A DNA stretch of 64,000 nucleotides. Source: Streptomyces sp. NBC_00239. Lineage in GTDB: Bacteria > Actinomycetota > Actinomycetes > Streptomycetales > Streptomycetaceae. Under the pieces are notes generated by a model. The model did not search any database, was not told where the DNA came from, and saw nothing but the letters and a program-made list of their open reading frames with translations. How positions within the stretch are numbered: position 1 is the stretch's first letter; each line of letters begins with the position of its first letter. The DNA is taken from positions 5,332,001 to 5,396,000 of the forward strand of contig NZ_CP108095.1 in NCBI RefSeq assembly GCF_036194065.1, in the 5' to 3' direction. The translations under genes and the position numbers were made by a program. Positions 33,856 to 41,394 of the stretch are shown here, piece after piece.

Positions 33856-35142
33856 TCAGCGGGCCGGGTCGAAGCGCGAGGTGTCGAAGACCTCGTCGCG
33901 GGTCGCGGCCAGGGCGCTCGCCAGCGCCCCGCGCAGCACCGGCTCCTCGCGCACCTCGCCGACCACCAGCCGGGGCCGGGAGGCCGCGAGTTCGGCCAGC
34001 TCGGACTCGACCAGGGCGCGCAGCAGCTCACCGCCCGCGGTGATCAGCGCGCCCGAGAGCACGACGACCTCCGGGTCGAGCACGGCCACCATCGACGCCA
34101 GACCGGTGGCGAGCCCGGTCGCGAAGTTCGCCAGGAGCTCCCGGCCGGGCCCGTCGCCCACGAGCACCTCGCCCGCGGGCCCTTCGCCCGCGGCCGCGTC
34201 GGCGGCGACCTCGGCGGCGGCCCACTCCAGCAGAGCGATCGAGGCGGTGACCTCCGGGTCGTACGGCGAGTCCGGCGCGGCCGGCGGCGGCTCGATGCCC
34301 AGCGCGCGGGCGAGCCGCGGCACCACCCCCACGCCGGCCAGCTCCTGGTACCCGCCGGTGTTCACGCGGGTGACGCCCCGCACCAGCGGGGTGCCCGGCA
34401 CCGGCATGAAGCCGACCTCGCCGGCGCCGCCGGTCCAGCCGCGGTGCAGCCGACCGCCCAGCACCAGCGCGGCGCCGACGCCGCTCTCGTTCCACAGCAG
34501 GACGAAGTCGTCGTGGCCGCGGGCCGCACCGAGCTGCTGTTCGGCGACCGCGACGAGGTTCACGTCGTTCTCGTACTCGACGGGCATCGGCAGCACGGCC
34601 GCGAGCTCGTCGAGCAGGGTGGGGGAGTGCCAGCCCGGCAGGTGGCTGGCGTAGCGCAGCCGGCCCGTGTGCGGGTCGAAGGCGCCCGGGGTCCCGATCA
34701 CCACCCGGTGCAGGCCGGTGCGGTGCAGCCCGGCCGCCTTGACGGCGCCGTCCAGCGCCCCGGTGACCTGGGCGACCGCGCCCGGTCGGTCGGAGTCGCC
34801 CAGCACCACCTCGTGGGTGCCGATCACCGTGCCGGCGAGGTCGGCGACGGCGGCCCGGATCCGCTCGGGGGTGACGTCCAGGCCGGCGACGTGCGCGGCC
34901 GAGGCGTTGAGCGCGTACAGCTGGGCGCTGGGTCCGGGCCGGCCGCCCGCGGTGCCGGTCGCCACGACCAGGCCGCAGGCTTCCAGCCGGGCCAGCAGCT
35001 GGGAGGCGGTGGGCTTGGACAGGCCGGTGAGCCGGCCGATCCTGGTGCGCGAGAGCGGTCCGTGCGCCAGCAGTAGGTCCAGTGCGGCGCGGTCGTTCAT
35101 CGCGCGCAGAACACGGGGGGTACCCGGGGTGGCTCCGGCCAT
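33856..35142 (-). CDS. csnR: ROK-family transcriptional repressor CsnR
   Basis: A 428-aa ROK repressor. The N-terminal winged helix (residues ~15-65) has LSRTRIGRLTGLSKPTASQLLARLE. The ROK sugar-binding domain has an NDVNLVAVAE segment and GAGEVGFMP. The canonical zinc cluster Cys-x-Cys after the GHxx motif is not seen, and the region has NTGGYQELAG instead. In Streptomyces lividans/coelicolor CsnR represses the chitosanase gene and its own csnR-K operon until chitosan oligomers bind. Here it is the first gene, followed in order by binding protein, two permeases, GH4 hydrolase and kinase, the same order as the described operon. The ATG at 35142 has TGAGGT ~11 nt upstream. Confidence 0.87.
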   Translation of the reverse strand: MAGATPGTPRVLRAMNDRAALDLLLAHGPLSRTRIGRLTGLSKPTASQLLARLEACGLVVATGTAGGRPGPSAQLYALNASAAHVAGLDVTPERIRAAVADLAGTVIGTHEVVLGDSDRPGAVAQVTGALDGAVKAAGLHRTGLHRVVIGTPGAFDPHTGRLRYASHLPGWHSPTLLDELAAVLPMPVEYENDVNLVAVAEQQLGAARGHDDFVLLWNESGVGAALVLGGRLHRGWTGGAGEVGFMPVPGTPLVRGVTRVNTGGYQELAGVGVVPRLARALGIEPPPAAPDSPYDPEVTASIALLEWAAAEVAADAAAGEGPAGEVLVGDGPGRELLANFATGLATGLASMVAVLDPEVVVLSGALITAGGELLRALVESELAELAASRPRLVVGEVREEPVLRGALASALAATRDEVFDTSRFDPAR

Positions 35143-35192
35143 CGTCGTGCGACCTCACTGTCTCCGCCGGCGCCGGCAGGAAAGCTTCTGTT

Positions 35193-35205
35193 AGGAAGGT
35201 TTACT
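35193..35205 (-). promoter_or_regulatory. Candidate CsnR operator
   Basis: AGGAAGGTTTACT is a 13-bp imperfect inverted repeat just downstream of the predicted transcription start. A half-related copy, AGGAAAGCTT, lies at 35178-35187. Autoregulation by the ROK repressor is expected for the family. That this is the bound site is inference. Confidence 0.55.
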
Positions 35206-35221
35206 ATTACGTGTTGCCGCA

Positions 35222-35250
35222 AGTTATGCGGCCGGTCAGAACCGTGTCAA
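35222..35250 (-). promoter_or_regulatory. Predicted promoter of the csnR-K operon
   Basis: On the minus strand a perfect -35 TTGACA (35250-35245) is followed after 16-17 nt by CATAAC/ATAACT (35228-35222). Transcription would begin near 35215, leaving a ~73-nt leader containing the operator-like repeats. Confidence 0.6.
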
Positions 35251-35254
35251 TGGG

Positions 35255-35300
35255 TCTGCGCCCCCGCCGTGACCCGAACGGGTCGCGACGAGGGCGCAGA
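35255..35300 (-). terminator. Terminator downstream of mscS
   Basis: A 9-bp outer stem (TCTGCGCCC/GGGCGCAGA) encloses an inner GACCC-gaac-GGGTC hairpin, giving a two-tier structure 42 nt after the mscS stop. It insulates mscS from the csnR promoter, whose -35 element begins 4 nt further on. Confidence 0.65.
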
Positions 35301-35341
35301 AGGCCGGCGCGGAAGGCGGTGCGAGCGCGGTTACGCGCCGG

Positions 35342-36433
35342 TCACTTCGTCATCCGCACGGTCCCGGCCGGTGCCGGTATCGGCGCGGTGGCCAGCGACT
35401 GCGGGGAGGCCGGGTTGGCGAGCGCCGAGGGCGGCGCGACCGAGGCGGACAGGTCCGGGGCGGGCGCCGCGTCCTCGTCGTCGGCCGCCGGCAGCCCGCC
35501 GACCATCCGGATGCCGGCCGCGTCGAAGGCCAGCTTGATCCGCCAGCGCAGCTCGCGCTCCACCGAGAACTGCTGGCCGGGCATCGTCTTCGCGGAGAGC
35601 TTCACCGTCATCGACGCGAGCAGCACCTCGTCCAGGCCCAGGACCTCGACCGGACCCCACAGCCGCTCGTCCCACGGCGACTCCTTTGCCATCCCGTCGG
35701 CGACCTCCTGGATCACCGCGCGGATCCGGTTCAGGTCCTCGGTGGGCTTGACCTGCACGTCCACCCCGGCGGTGGCCCAGCCCTGGCTGAGGTTGCCGAT
35801 CCGCTTCACCTCGCCGTTGCGCACGTACCAGATCTCACCGTTGTCGCCGCGCAGCTTGGTCACCCGCAGGCCGACCTCGATCACCTCGCCGGAGGCCACC
35901 CCGGCGTCCACCTTGTCCCCGACCCCGTACTGGTCCTCCAGGATCATGAACACGCCGGACAGGAAGTCCGTGACCAGGTTCCGGGCACCGAAACCGATCG
36001 CCACGCCCGCCACACCGGCACTGGCCAGCAGCGGGCCCAGGTTGATCTGCAGCGCGCCCAGCACCATCAGCCCGGCGGTGCCCAGGATCACGAACGACGC
36101 CACCGAACGGAGGACCGAGCCGATCGCCTCCGAACGCTGGCGCCGCCGCTCGGCATTGACCAGCAGTCCGCCCAGCGCGCTTCCCTCGACGGCCTCGGCG
36201 CTGCGGTTCATCCGGTCTATGAGCTTGGTGATGGCCTTGCGGACCACCGACCGCAGCACGCCCGCGATGACGAGGATCAGCAGGATCTTCAGGCCGACGT
36301 TCAGCCAGGCGGCCCAGTTCTCCTCGACGAAGCTCGCGGCGTTCGTCGCGCTCTCGTGGGCCTCTTCGAGCGTGGTGGGCGCCTCGGGGGTGGGGGCGAC
36401 GGCCAGAACCGGCAAGATGGCGGGCCAGGACAC
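35342..36433 (-). CDS. MscS-family mechanosensitive ion channel
   Basis: A 363-aa membrane protein. Predicted transmembrane helices are ~44-62 (VGLKILLILVIAGVL), ~110-128 (VASFVILGTAGLMVLGAL) and the pore helix ~135-160 (LLASAGVAGVAIGFGARNLVTDFLSG), which has the small-residue packing typical of MscS TM3. The β-domain follows (EDQYGVGDKV...EVIEVGLRVTKLR...IWYVRNGEV). The C-terminal ~45 residues are Ala/Pro-rich and disordered. Such channels open under membrane tension to release solutes on hypo-osmotic shock. It starts at a GTG and is divergent from the HNH gene across a 260-bp gap. Confidence 0.9.
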   Translation of the reverse strand: MSWPAILPVLAVAPTPEAPTTLEEAHESATNAASFVEENWAAWLNVGLKILLILVIAGVLRSVVRKAITKLIDRMNRSAEAVEGSALGGLLVNAERRRQRSEAIGSVLRSVASFVILGTAGLMVLGALQINLGPLLASAGVAGVAIGFGARNLVTDFLSGVFMILEDQYGVGDKVDAGVASGEVIEVGLRVTKLRGDNGEIWYVRNGEVKRIGNLSQGWATAGVDVQVKPTEDLNRIRAVIQEVADGMAKESPWDERLWGPVEVLGLDEVLLASMTVKLSAKTMPGQQFSVERELRWRIKLAFDAAGIRMVGGLPAADDEDAAPAPDLSASVAPPSALANPASPQSLATAPIPAPAGTVRMTK

Positions 36434-36457
36434 GACAGGAACCTCCAGTGGAACGGT

Positions 36458-36486
36458 CTGCCCGCCGGAAGGGGTGTTGCGGGCAG
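36458..36486. other. Hairpin in the mscS/HNH divergent gap
   Basis: CTGCCCGC (36458-36465) pairs with GCGGGCAG (36479-36486) around a 13-nt loop, 25 nt upstream of the mscS start. It could act in the mscS leader or as an operator. The rest of the 260-bp gap shows only the AAGGAGG of the HNH gene. Confidence 0.45.
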
Positions 36487-36693
36487 GCCAACCACACTAA
36501 CGGGGCATTCGGCGTGACCCGACGGCCGTGTTCGAGGGAGAGACCAGACTCACCCGGGCATGAAGAGCCTGTGGTTGAAAACACCTCCGACCCGTTACGG
36601 GCGCGTGGTGGCGCTTCGACCAGCGGTAAGGAGAGACTGAGAGCAGATCGTCCCGGCGCGAGCCACGCGCCGCCGGCGTACAAGGAGGCACCC

Positions 36694-37230
36694 GTGCCAC
36701 ACGTCCTGGTCCTCAACGCGTCGTACGAGCCGCTCGGCGTCGTACCGCTCCGCCGCGCGCTCGTCCTCGTCCTGGAGAACAAAGCGATCTCCCTGGAGGA
36801 GTCAGGCGCCTACCTGCACAGCGCGACCAGAGCCCTCCCCGCGCCCAGCGTGGTCCGGCTCAAGCGTTTCGTGCGGGTCCCCTATCGGGGGCCCGTTCCG
36901 CTCACCCGCCGCGCCCTGTTCGCCCGCGACGGAGGGCGCTGCATGTACTGCGGCGGGGTCGCCACCAGTGTCGACCACGTGATCCCGCGCAGCCGTGGGG
37001 GCCAACACGCGTGGGACAACGTGGTCGCGGCCTGCCGCCGCTGCAACCACGTCAAGGCCGACCGGCACCTGGTCGATCTGGGCTGGCGGCTGCGTCACGA
37101 GCCGGCTCCGCCGTCCGGGCTGGCGTGGCGGATCATCGGGACGGGGCATCGGGATCCGCGCTGGATGCCGTACCTGCAGCCGTACGGCGCCGAAGACGCC
37201 GTAGCCCGCATCGACGGCATCTCCGCCTGA
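36694..37230 (+). CDS. HNH endonuclease-domain protein
   Basis: A 178-aa protein. After an N-terminal β-rich part (VLVLNASYEPLGVVPLRRALVLVL) the HNH core is CMYCGG...SVDHVIPRSRGG...WDNVVAACRRCNHVKADR, with two Cys-x-x-Cys zinc pairs and the catalytic His in DHVIPRS. This architecture is nearly universal in Streptomyces as a single-copy housekeeping gene. Its nucleic-acid substrate is unknown. GTG 36694 is fixed by a perfect AAGGAGG 5 nt upstream. The long frame to its left has no support. The gene ends at a large intergenic repeat array. Confidence 0.92.
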   Translation: MPHVLVLNASYEPLGVVPLRRALVLVLENKAISLEESGAYLHSATRALPAPSVVRLKRFVRVPYRGPVPLTRRALFARDGGRCMYCGGVATSVDHVIPRSRGGQHAWDNVVAACRRCNHVKADRHLVDLGWRLRHEPAPPSGLAWRIIGTGHRDPRWMPYLQPYGAEDAVARIDGISA

Positions 37231-37333
37231 CCCCGCCCCCTGTCCCCGGCTCACCCTCCGCCCCTCCGGGCCGACTACTGCGGCCCCTTCACCTCGGCCG
37301 GTGCCGAGTGGCAACCCCGCGCGCATTCCAACC

Positions 37334-37838
37334 CCTCCGGCGCTTGACCCCGCGCACGCTTCAGCCCCTCCGGCGCTTGAGGCGCGGGCCCGGGCAGAGC
37401 CCGGCAACCCCGCGTGCATTCCAGCCTCGCCGGCGTTTGAGGCGCGGGTCCGGGCAGAGCCCGGCTAACCCCGCGCACCATCCAGCCCCTCCGGCGCTTG
37501 AGGAGCGGGTCCGGGCGGAGCCCGGTGCCCGGCGCCAGCCGGGTTGTTCTTGGGGCTCCGCCCCAAACCCCGCGCCTCAAACGCCGGCGAGGCTGGGAAT
37601 TGCCCCCCAGGGCGCCGGTGAGGCTGGATGTTGCGCCCCGGGCCCCGGCGAGGCTGGGGGTCGGGCCTCAAGGCGTGGGCGAGGCTGGGAATTGCCCTAC
37701 AGGGCACCGGTGAGGCTGGGGGTTGCGCCCCGGGCACCGGCGAGGCTGGGGGTCGGGCCTCAAGGCGTCGGCGAGGCTGGGGGTTGGGCGCCAAGGTGTC
37801 GGCGGCGGTGGTTGGGCGCCAAGGTGTCGGCGGCGGTG
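37334..37838. repeat. Array of Streptomyces-type intergenic repeats with tandem 92-bp and 28-bp units
   Basis: It fills most of the 640-bp convergent gap between the HNH and GH84 genes (37231-37870). Left half: CCTCCGGCGCTTGA-type cores at 37334, 37367, 37425 and 37487, the later ones 60 bp apart with CCGGGC..GCCCGG hairpins. Middle: an inverted copy with GGGGCTCCGCCCC (37552-37564) followed by CCTCAAACGCCGGCG. Right half: two 92-bp units (37586, 37678), a partial third (37770), and two identical 28-bp units (37783, 37811). A related 46-bp copy (43/46 identical) occurs at 47325-47370. No gene with a ribosome-binding site is visible inside. Confidence 0.88.
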
Positions 37839-37870
37839 GGCGCGTACGGGGCCGGGTCTCGGGTGGTGCG

Positions 37871-40800
37871 TCAGGGGGTGACCGCGTAGGCCTCGGCCGA
37901 CCACAGGCTGCAGCCGAAGCGCGTCGCGCGCTCATCGCAGCGGACCCGCACGAAGCGCACCCCCGCCTCGTCCATGCGGAGCGACTCGCGGCCGCCCCGC
38001 GACCCCGTCACCGTCGCCGCCGTCCGCCAGGACACCCCGTCCGCCGAGGTCTCGACCCGGTAGGCCGAGGGATACGCGTCCTGCCACGTCAGCACCACCT
38101 GCCCCAGCCGTACCGGCGCGGCCAGTTCCATCCGCCACCACGCGCCGTCCGCGGCCGGCGAGGACCACCGGGTCGCCGGATCCCCGTCGACGGCGGCCGA
38201 CGCCGGGAAGTCCCGCGTCTCGTCACCTGACGAACTCGCCGTCGCGCCGCGCGCCAGATCCGGGCCGCCGGTGCGCGGGAACGCCCGCACGGTCAGGGTC
38301 CGGGACCCGCCGCCGAAGGAGACCGGCACCTCGTACACCCCCGCCGGGGTGCCCGCCGGGACCGTCACCTCGACCGGCACGGACACCCGCGTGCCGCGCG
38401 GCACCGTCGTCCGTGCCGGCACCCTCACCCGGATCCCGTGCGGCGCCTTCGCCGTCAGCGCGCCCTGCACCGCGGCCGGCCGCAGACCCGACAGTTCCGC
38501 CGCCACCCGCTGCGCGCCGCCGCCGATCTCCGCGTCGGTACGGCCGCCGCCGGCCAGCTCGATGCGGGCGGACGGGTCGTCGGCGAACCACGGCACCACC
38601 CGGTGCACGCCCGGCGCGTCCCCGGCCCACAGCAGCCGCACCGCGTCCGCGCGCAGCCCGCGCGCGGCGGCCTGCGTCCAGCCGCTCGGCGAGACCTCGC
38701 CGAGCTTGCGCCAGCCCTCGCCCGGCACGTGCGCCTCGACGAGCGTGCCGCGCCCGGCCGCCGGCGCCGGGTCCGTCATCACGGTGACCGCCTCCACCGG
38801 GCGCGCCCGGCCCAGCCACACCGTGTACGAGCCGTCGTCCGCGGCGACCGAGCCGCCGGGCACCGTACGGCTCGCGCCCGTCCACGCGTCCGCCTCCCGG
38901 GCGGCCTTCGCGAGGAACGGCTCCAGCACGCCCTTGCCGACGGTCACCGCGTGGGCCGGACCCTCGGCGCCCGCCGCCGCGGCGTCCGGGGCGGTCAGGG
39001 CGGCGCGGGCCGCGCGCAGGGCGAGCGAGGCCCGCCAGGCGGCCGCCCCGTCGCCGTGCGCCTGGGCCCGCAGCAGGTCCACGGCCAGTTCGCCGGCCGT
39101 TCCGTAGCGGGCCAGCCGGTCGATCCAGGGCCCGGCCTCGGCCGGCAGCACGCCCCCGGCCGGCCCGGCCAGTCGTTGCGGGGCCTCCCGCATCACGGTG
39201 AAGGCGGCCCGCAGCCGCTCCCCGGCCCGGTCCGCGGCCGCCCGGTCGGCGCCGCCGCGGGCCTGCCAGAACTCGGCCAGCAGCGGCCGCAGGTACCCCG
39301 ACTCGGTGGCGTCGAGCACCGAGGAGGAGGCGTTCCCGGCGAGCGCGCCCAATGCCTCCCGGGCCCGCGCATCCCCGTCGGCCAGCTCGTCCAGCGCGGC
39401 CTGCCAGGAGTCCGCGGCCCGGTAGGAGCGGGCGTTCCAGGCGAAGTCGGCGGCCGTGAACAGCGGGATGCGGGAGGCGGCCGCCTGCGGCATCGCATTG
39501 GCCAGCAGCCCCGCCGAGCCGTTCGCCACGGCCGGCTCGCGGCCCGTGTACGCGCCGAGGAACAGCCGGTCCATCGCGTAGTCGTTGACCGGATAGTTGT
39601 CGACGGTGACCAGCGGGTGCCGGAACACCTCGCGGGCCGCGGCGAGTTCCCGGCCGGTGATGGTCCGCGGCAGCACGCCCACGCCCGTCCACGCCACCTG
39701 CACCCGCGGGTCCAGCGCCCCGGCCAGCGCGGTGCGGTAGGGGGTCGCGCCCTCCTGGAAGTACTCGGTGGGCACCAGCGACAGCGGCGCGGCCCGCGGG
39801 TGGCGGCGGGCCAGGTGCGCGGCGAGTTCGCCCGCCAGCTCGGCGTGGGCGCGCGCCGCGGCCCGCGGCCCCCGCCCGTAGCGCCTGCGGTCCGCGGCGC
39901 AGCCCCACTCGGTGTAGCTGACGTCCTGGAACTGGAGCTGGAAGGCGCCGAAGCCGAGCGCGGCCATCGCGTCCACCTTGCGCAGCAGTGCCGCCCGGTC
40001 GCCCGCCGACGACAGGCACATGGTCTGGCCGGGGGCCACCGCCCAGGCGAGCGTCACGTGCCCGGCGCGGGCCGTGCGGGCCAGTGCCCGGAAGTCCTCC
40101 TGCTCGCCCGCCGGGTACTCCTCGCGCCAGCGGGCCGTGCGGTACGGGTCGTCACCGGGGGCGTACAGGTAGCGGTTCTGCTTGGTGCGGGCCATGAAGT
40201 CGAGGTGCGCCAGGCGCTGCTCGTGGGTCCAGGGCCGGCCGTAGAACCCCTCGGCGGTGCCGCGCACGGCCGCCGACGGCCAGTCGCGGACCAGCACGCC
40301 GGGCACGTCCCGCGCCACGATCAGCCGGCGGAGCGTCTGCGCGGCGTGGAACAGCCCGTCCGTGCCGGTCCCGACCAGCGCCACGGTGTCCCGGCCGGCG
40401 TGCCGGCCGACCGCGATCCGGTAGCCGCCGGCCGGCAGGTCCCCGGCCTCGGCCCCGCCCAGCGCCCGCAGCGCCGCCTCGGCGTCGGGACCCTGGACCC
40501 GGACCACCGGGCCTGCCGCGGGCAGCGGGGCCGCGGCGGAGGTCTCGTGCAGGCTGCGCACGCCGGCCGCCCGCAGGGCCGTGCGCAGGACGTCGAGGGC
40601 GTACGGATCGGTGCCCGCGGGCGCGACGAGCACGGCCTCGGCGCCCAGGCGTACCGCGTCGCCGCGTGCGGTCAGCGACTGCGGACGCGGCCACACCGCG
40701 GGCGGCGCCACCGCGGACCGCCCGGCGGGCGGCGCCGCGCGCGTCCCGGCCGGGCTCCCGGCCGCGTCCCCGGAGGGCTGACCGGCCGCCTTCCCGGCGG

Positions 40801-41008
40801 GCCCTCCCGCGGGCGGTACGGACGTCCCGGGCCCCGCGGACTTCCCCGGTGGTACGGACGCCCCGCCCGCGGGCGGGACCTGACCGGCCGTCGGGCCCGG
40901 GGAGGGCGCCGCGAGGACGCCGGGTGCGCCGGCGAGCCCGCCGCCGAGGAGTCCGCCGATCACGGCGACCGCCGTGGCGGTCACCCGCTTCCTGCCCCTG
41001 AGCTGCAC
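37871..41008 (-). CDS. Secreted GH84-like beta-N-acetylglucosaminidase with CBM32
   Basis: A 1045-aa secreted protein. Residues 1-34 are a signal peptide, followed by a Pro/Gly/Ser linker (~35-100). A GH20b-like N-domain (VWPRPQSLTARGD...) precedes the catalytic GH84-type barrel, with RGTAEGFYGRPWTHEQRLAHLDFMA and YAPGDDPYR. A Trp-rich middle and a C-terminal F5/8-type CBM32 (from ~905; LARGATASSSGDE...WWRMELAAPVRLGQV) complete it. GH84 enzymes remove N-acetylglucosamine by substrate-assisted catalysis using two adjacent Asp. Here the equivalent pair reads Gln361-Asp362 (QLQFQDVSY). GTG 41008 follows GAGGGGG. An in-frame extension to 41083 lacks a ribosome-binding site. Chitin/glycan scavenging would complement the csn operon. 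Confidence 0.85.
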   Translation of the reverse strand: MQLRGRKRVTATAVAVIGGLLGGGLAGAPGVLAAPSPGPTAGQVPPAGGASVPPGKSAGPGTSVPPAGGPAGKAAGQPSGDAAGSPAGTRAAPPAGRSAVAPPAVWPRPQSLTARGDAVRLGAEAVLVAPAGTDPYALDVLRTALRAAGVRSLHETSAAAPLPAAGPVVRVQGPDAEAALRALGGAEAGDLPAGGYRIAVGRHAGRDTVALVGTGTDGLFHAAQTLRRLIVARDVPGVLVRDWPSAAVRGTAEGFYGRPWTHEQRLAHLDFMARTKQNRYLYAPGDDPYRTARWREEYPAGEQEDFRALARTARAGHVTLAWAVAPGQTMCLSSAGDRAALLRKVDAMAALGFGAFQLQFQDVSYTEWGCAADRRRYGRGPRAAARAHAELAGELAAHLARRHPRAAPLSLVPTEYFQEGATPYRTALAGALDPRVQVAWTGVGVLPRTITGRELAAAREVFRHPLVTVDNYPVNDYAMDRLFLGAYTGREPAVANGSAGLLANAMPQAAASRIPLFTAADFAWNARSYRAADSWQAALDELADGDARAREALGALAGNASSSVLDATESGYLRPLLAEFWQARGGADRAAADRAGERLRAAFTVMREAPQRLAGPAGGVLPAEAGPWIDRLARYGTAGELAVDLLRAQAHGDGAAAWRASLALRAARAALTAPDAAAAGAEGPAHAVTVGKGVLEPFLAKAAREADAWTGASRTVPGGSVAADDGSYTVWLGRARPVEAVTVMTDPAPAAGRGTLVEAHVPGEGWRKLGEVSPSGWTQAAARGLRADAVRLLWAGDAPGVHRVVPWFADDPSARIELAGGGRTDAEIGGGAQRVAAELSGLRPAAVQGALTAKAPHGIRVRVPARTTVPRGTRVSVPVEVTVPAGTPAGVYEVPVSFGGGSRTLTVRAFPRTGGPDLARGATASSSGDETRDFPASAAVDGDPATRWSSPAADGAWWRMELAAPVRLGQVVLTWQDAYPSAYRVETSADGVSWRTAATVTGSRGGRESLRMDEAGVRFVRVRCDERATRFGCSLWSAEAYAVTP

Positions 41009-41250
41009 GGAGCCCCCTCGCTCGGTCGTCCCCCGCCCGTTCGAATCAGCCCGAGCCCACCACTCGAACGGCTGAAGTGTCAACGTGCGGGGCCGTTGTG
41101 ACCGCTATGCCCTGTGTTTCGGGTGACCCTGGACGGTGAATGCTCCGGGACCGGCTGGGTAGGCCTGCGTTGCCCGGCCCGGGCCGTGTCCGAGCGGAGC
41201 GGCCCGCCGGGCGGGCGCTCCCGCCCCCGCCCGTGCGAAGGAGCAACTCC

Positions 41251-41394
41251 GTGACCGCATCCGCGCGTTGCCGGCCGTACCGGGGGCCCCGCAGCCCCGG
41301 CCGCGCCGCTGCCCGCCGGACGCGGACCACCAGCGGGCCGGCCGTCCCGGACGGCCCGTCAGGACACCAGACAGCCCAAGAGGTGTGCCCATGA
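41251..41394 (+). CDS. Possible 47-aa leader ORF coupled to malQ
   Basis: It lies in the 382-bp gap between the GH84 gene and malQ. GTG 41251 has a perfect AAGGAG with 7-nt spacing. The frame runs 47 codons and its TGA overlaps the malQ ATG (ATGA). The product is Arg/Pro/Ala-rich with an early Cys (SARCRPYRG) and no family that I recognise. The strong ribosome-binding site and exact overlap suggest translation coupled to malQ, but codon composition alone cannot prove it. The remainder of the gap (41009-41237) shows only a TTGACA (41083-41078, minus) that could serve the GH84 gene. Confidence 0.4.
   Translation: MTASARCRPYRGPRSPGRAAARRTRTTSGPAVPDGPSGHQTAQEVCP

Noticed and set aside
37334..37838. 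CRISPR-like repeat array
   Set aside because: Repeats are imperfect, inverted and contiguous, with no unique spacers of uniform length and no cas genes. It matches a dispersed intergenic repeat family instead.
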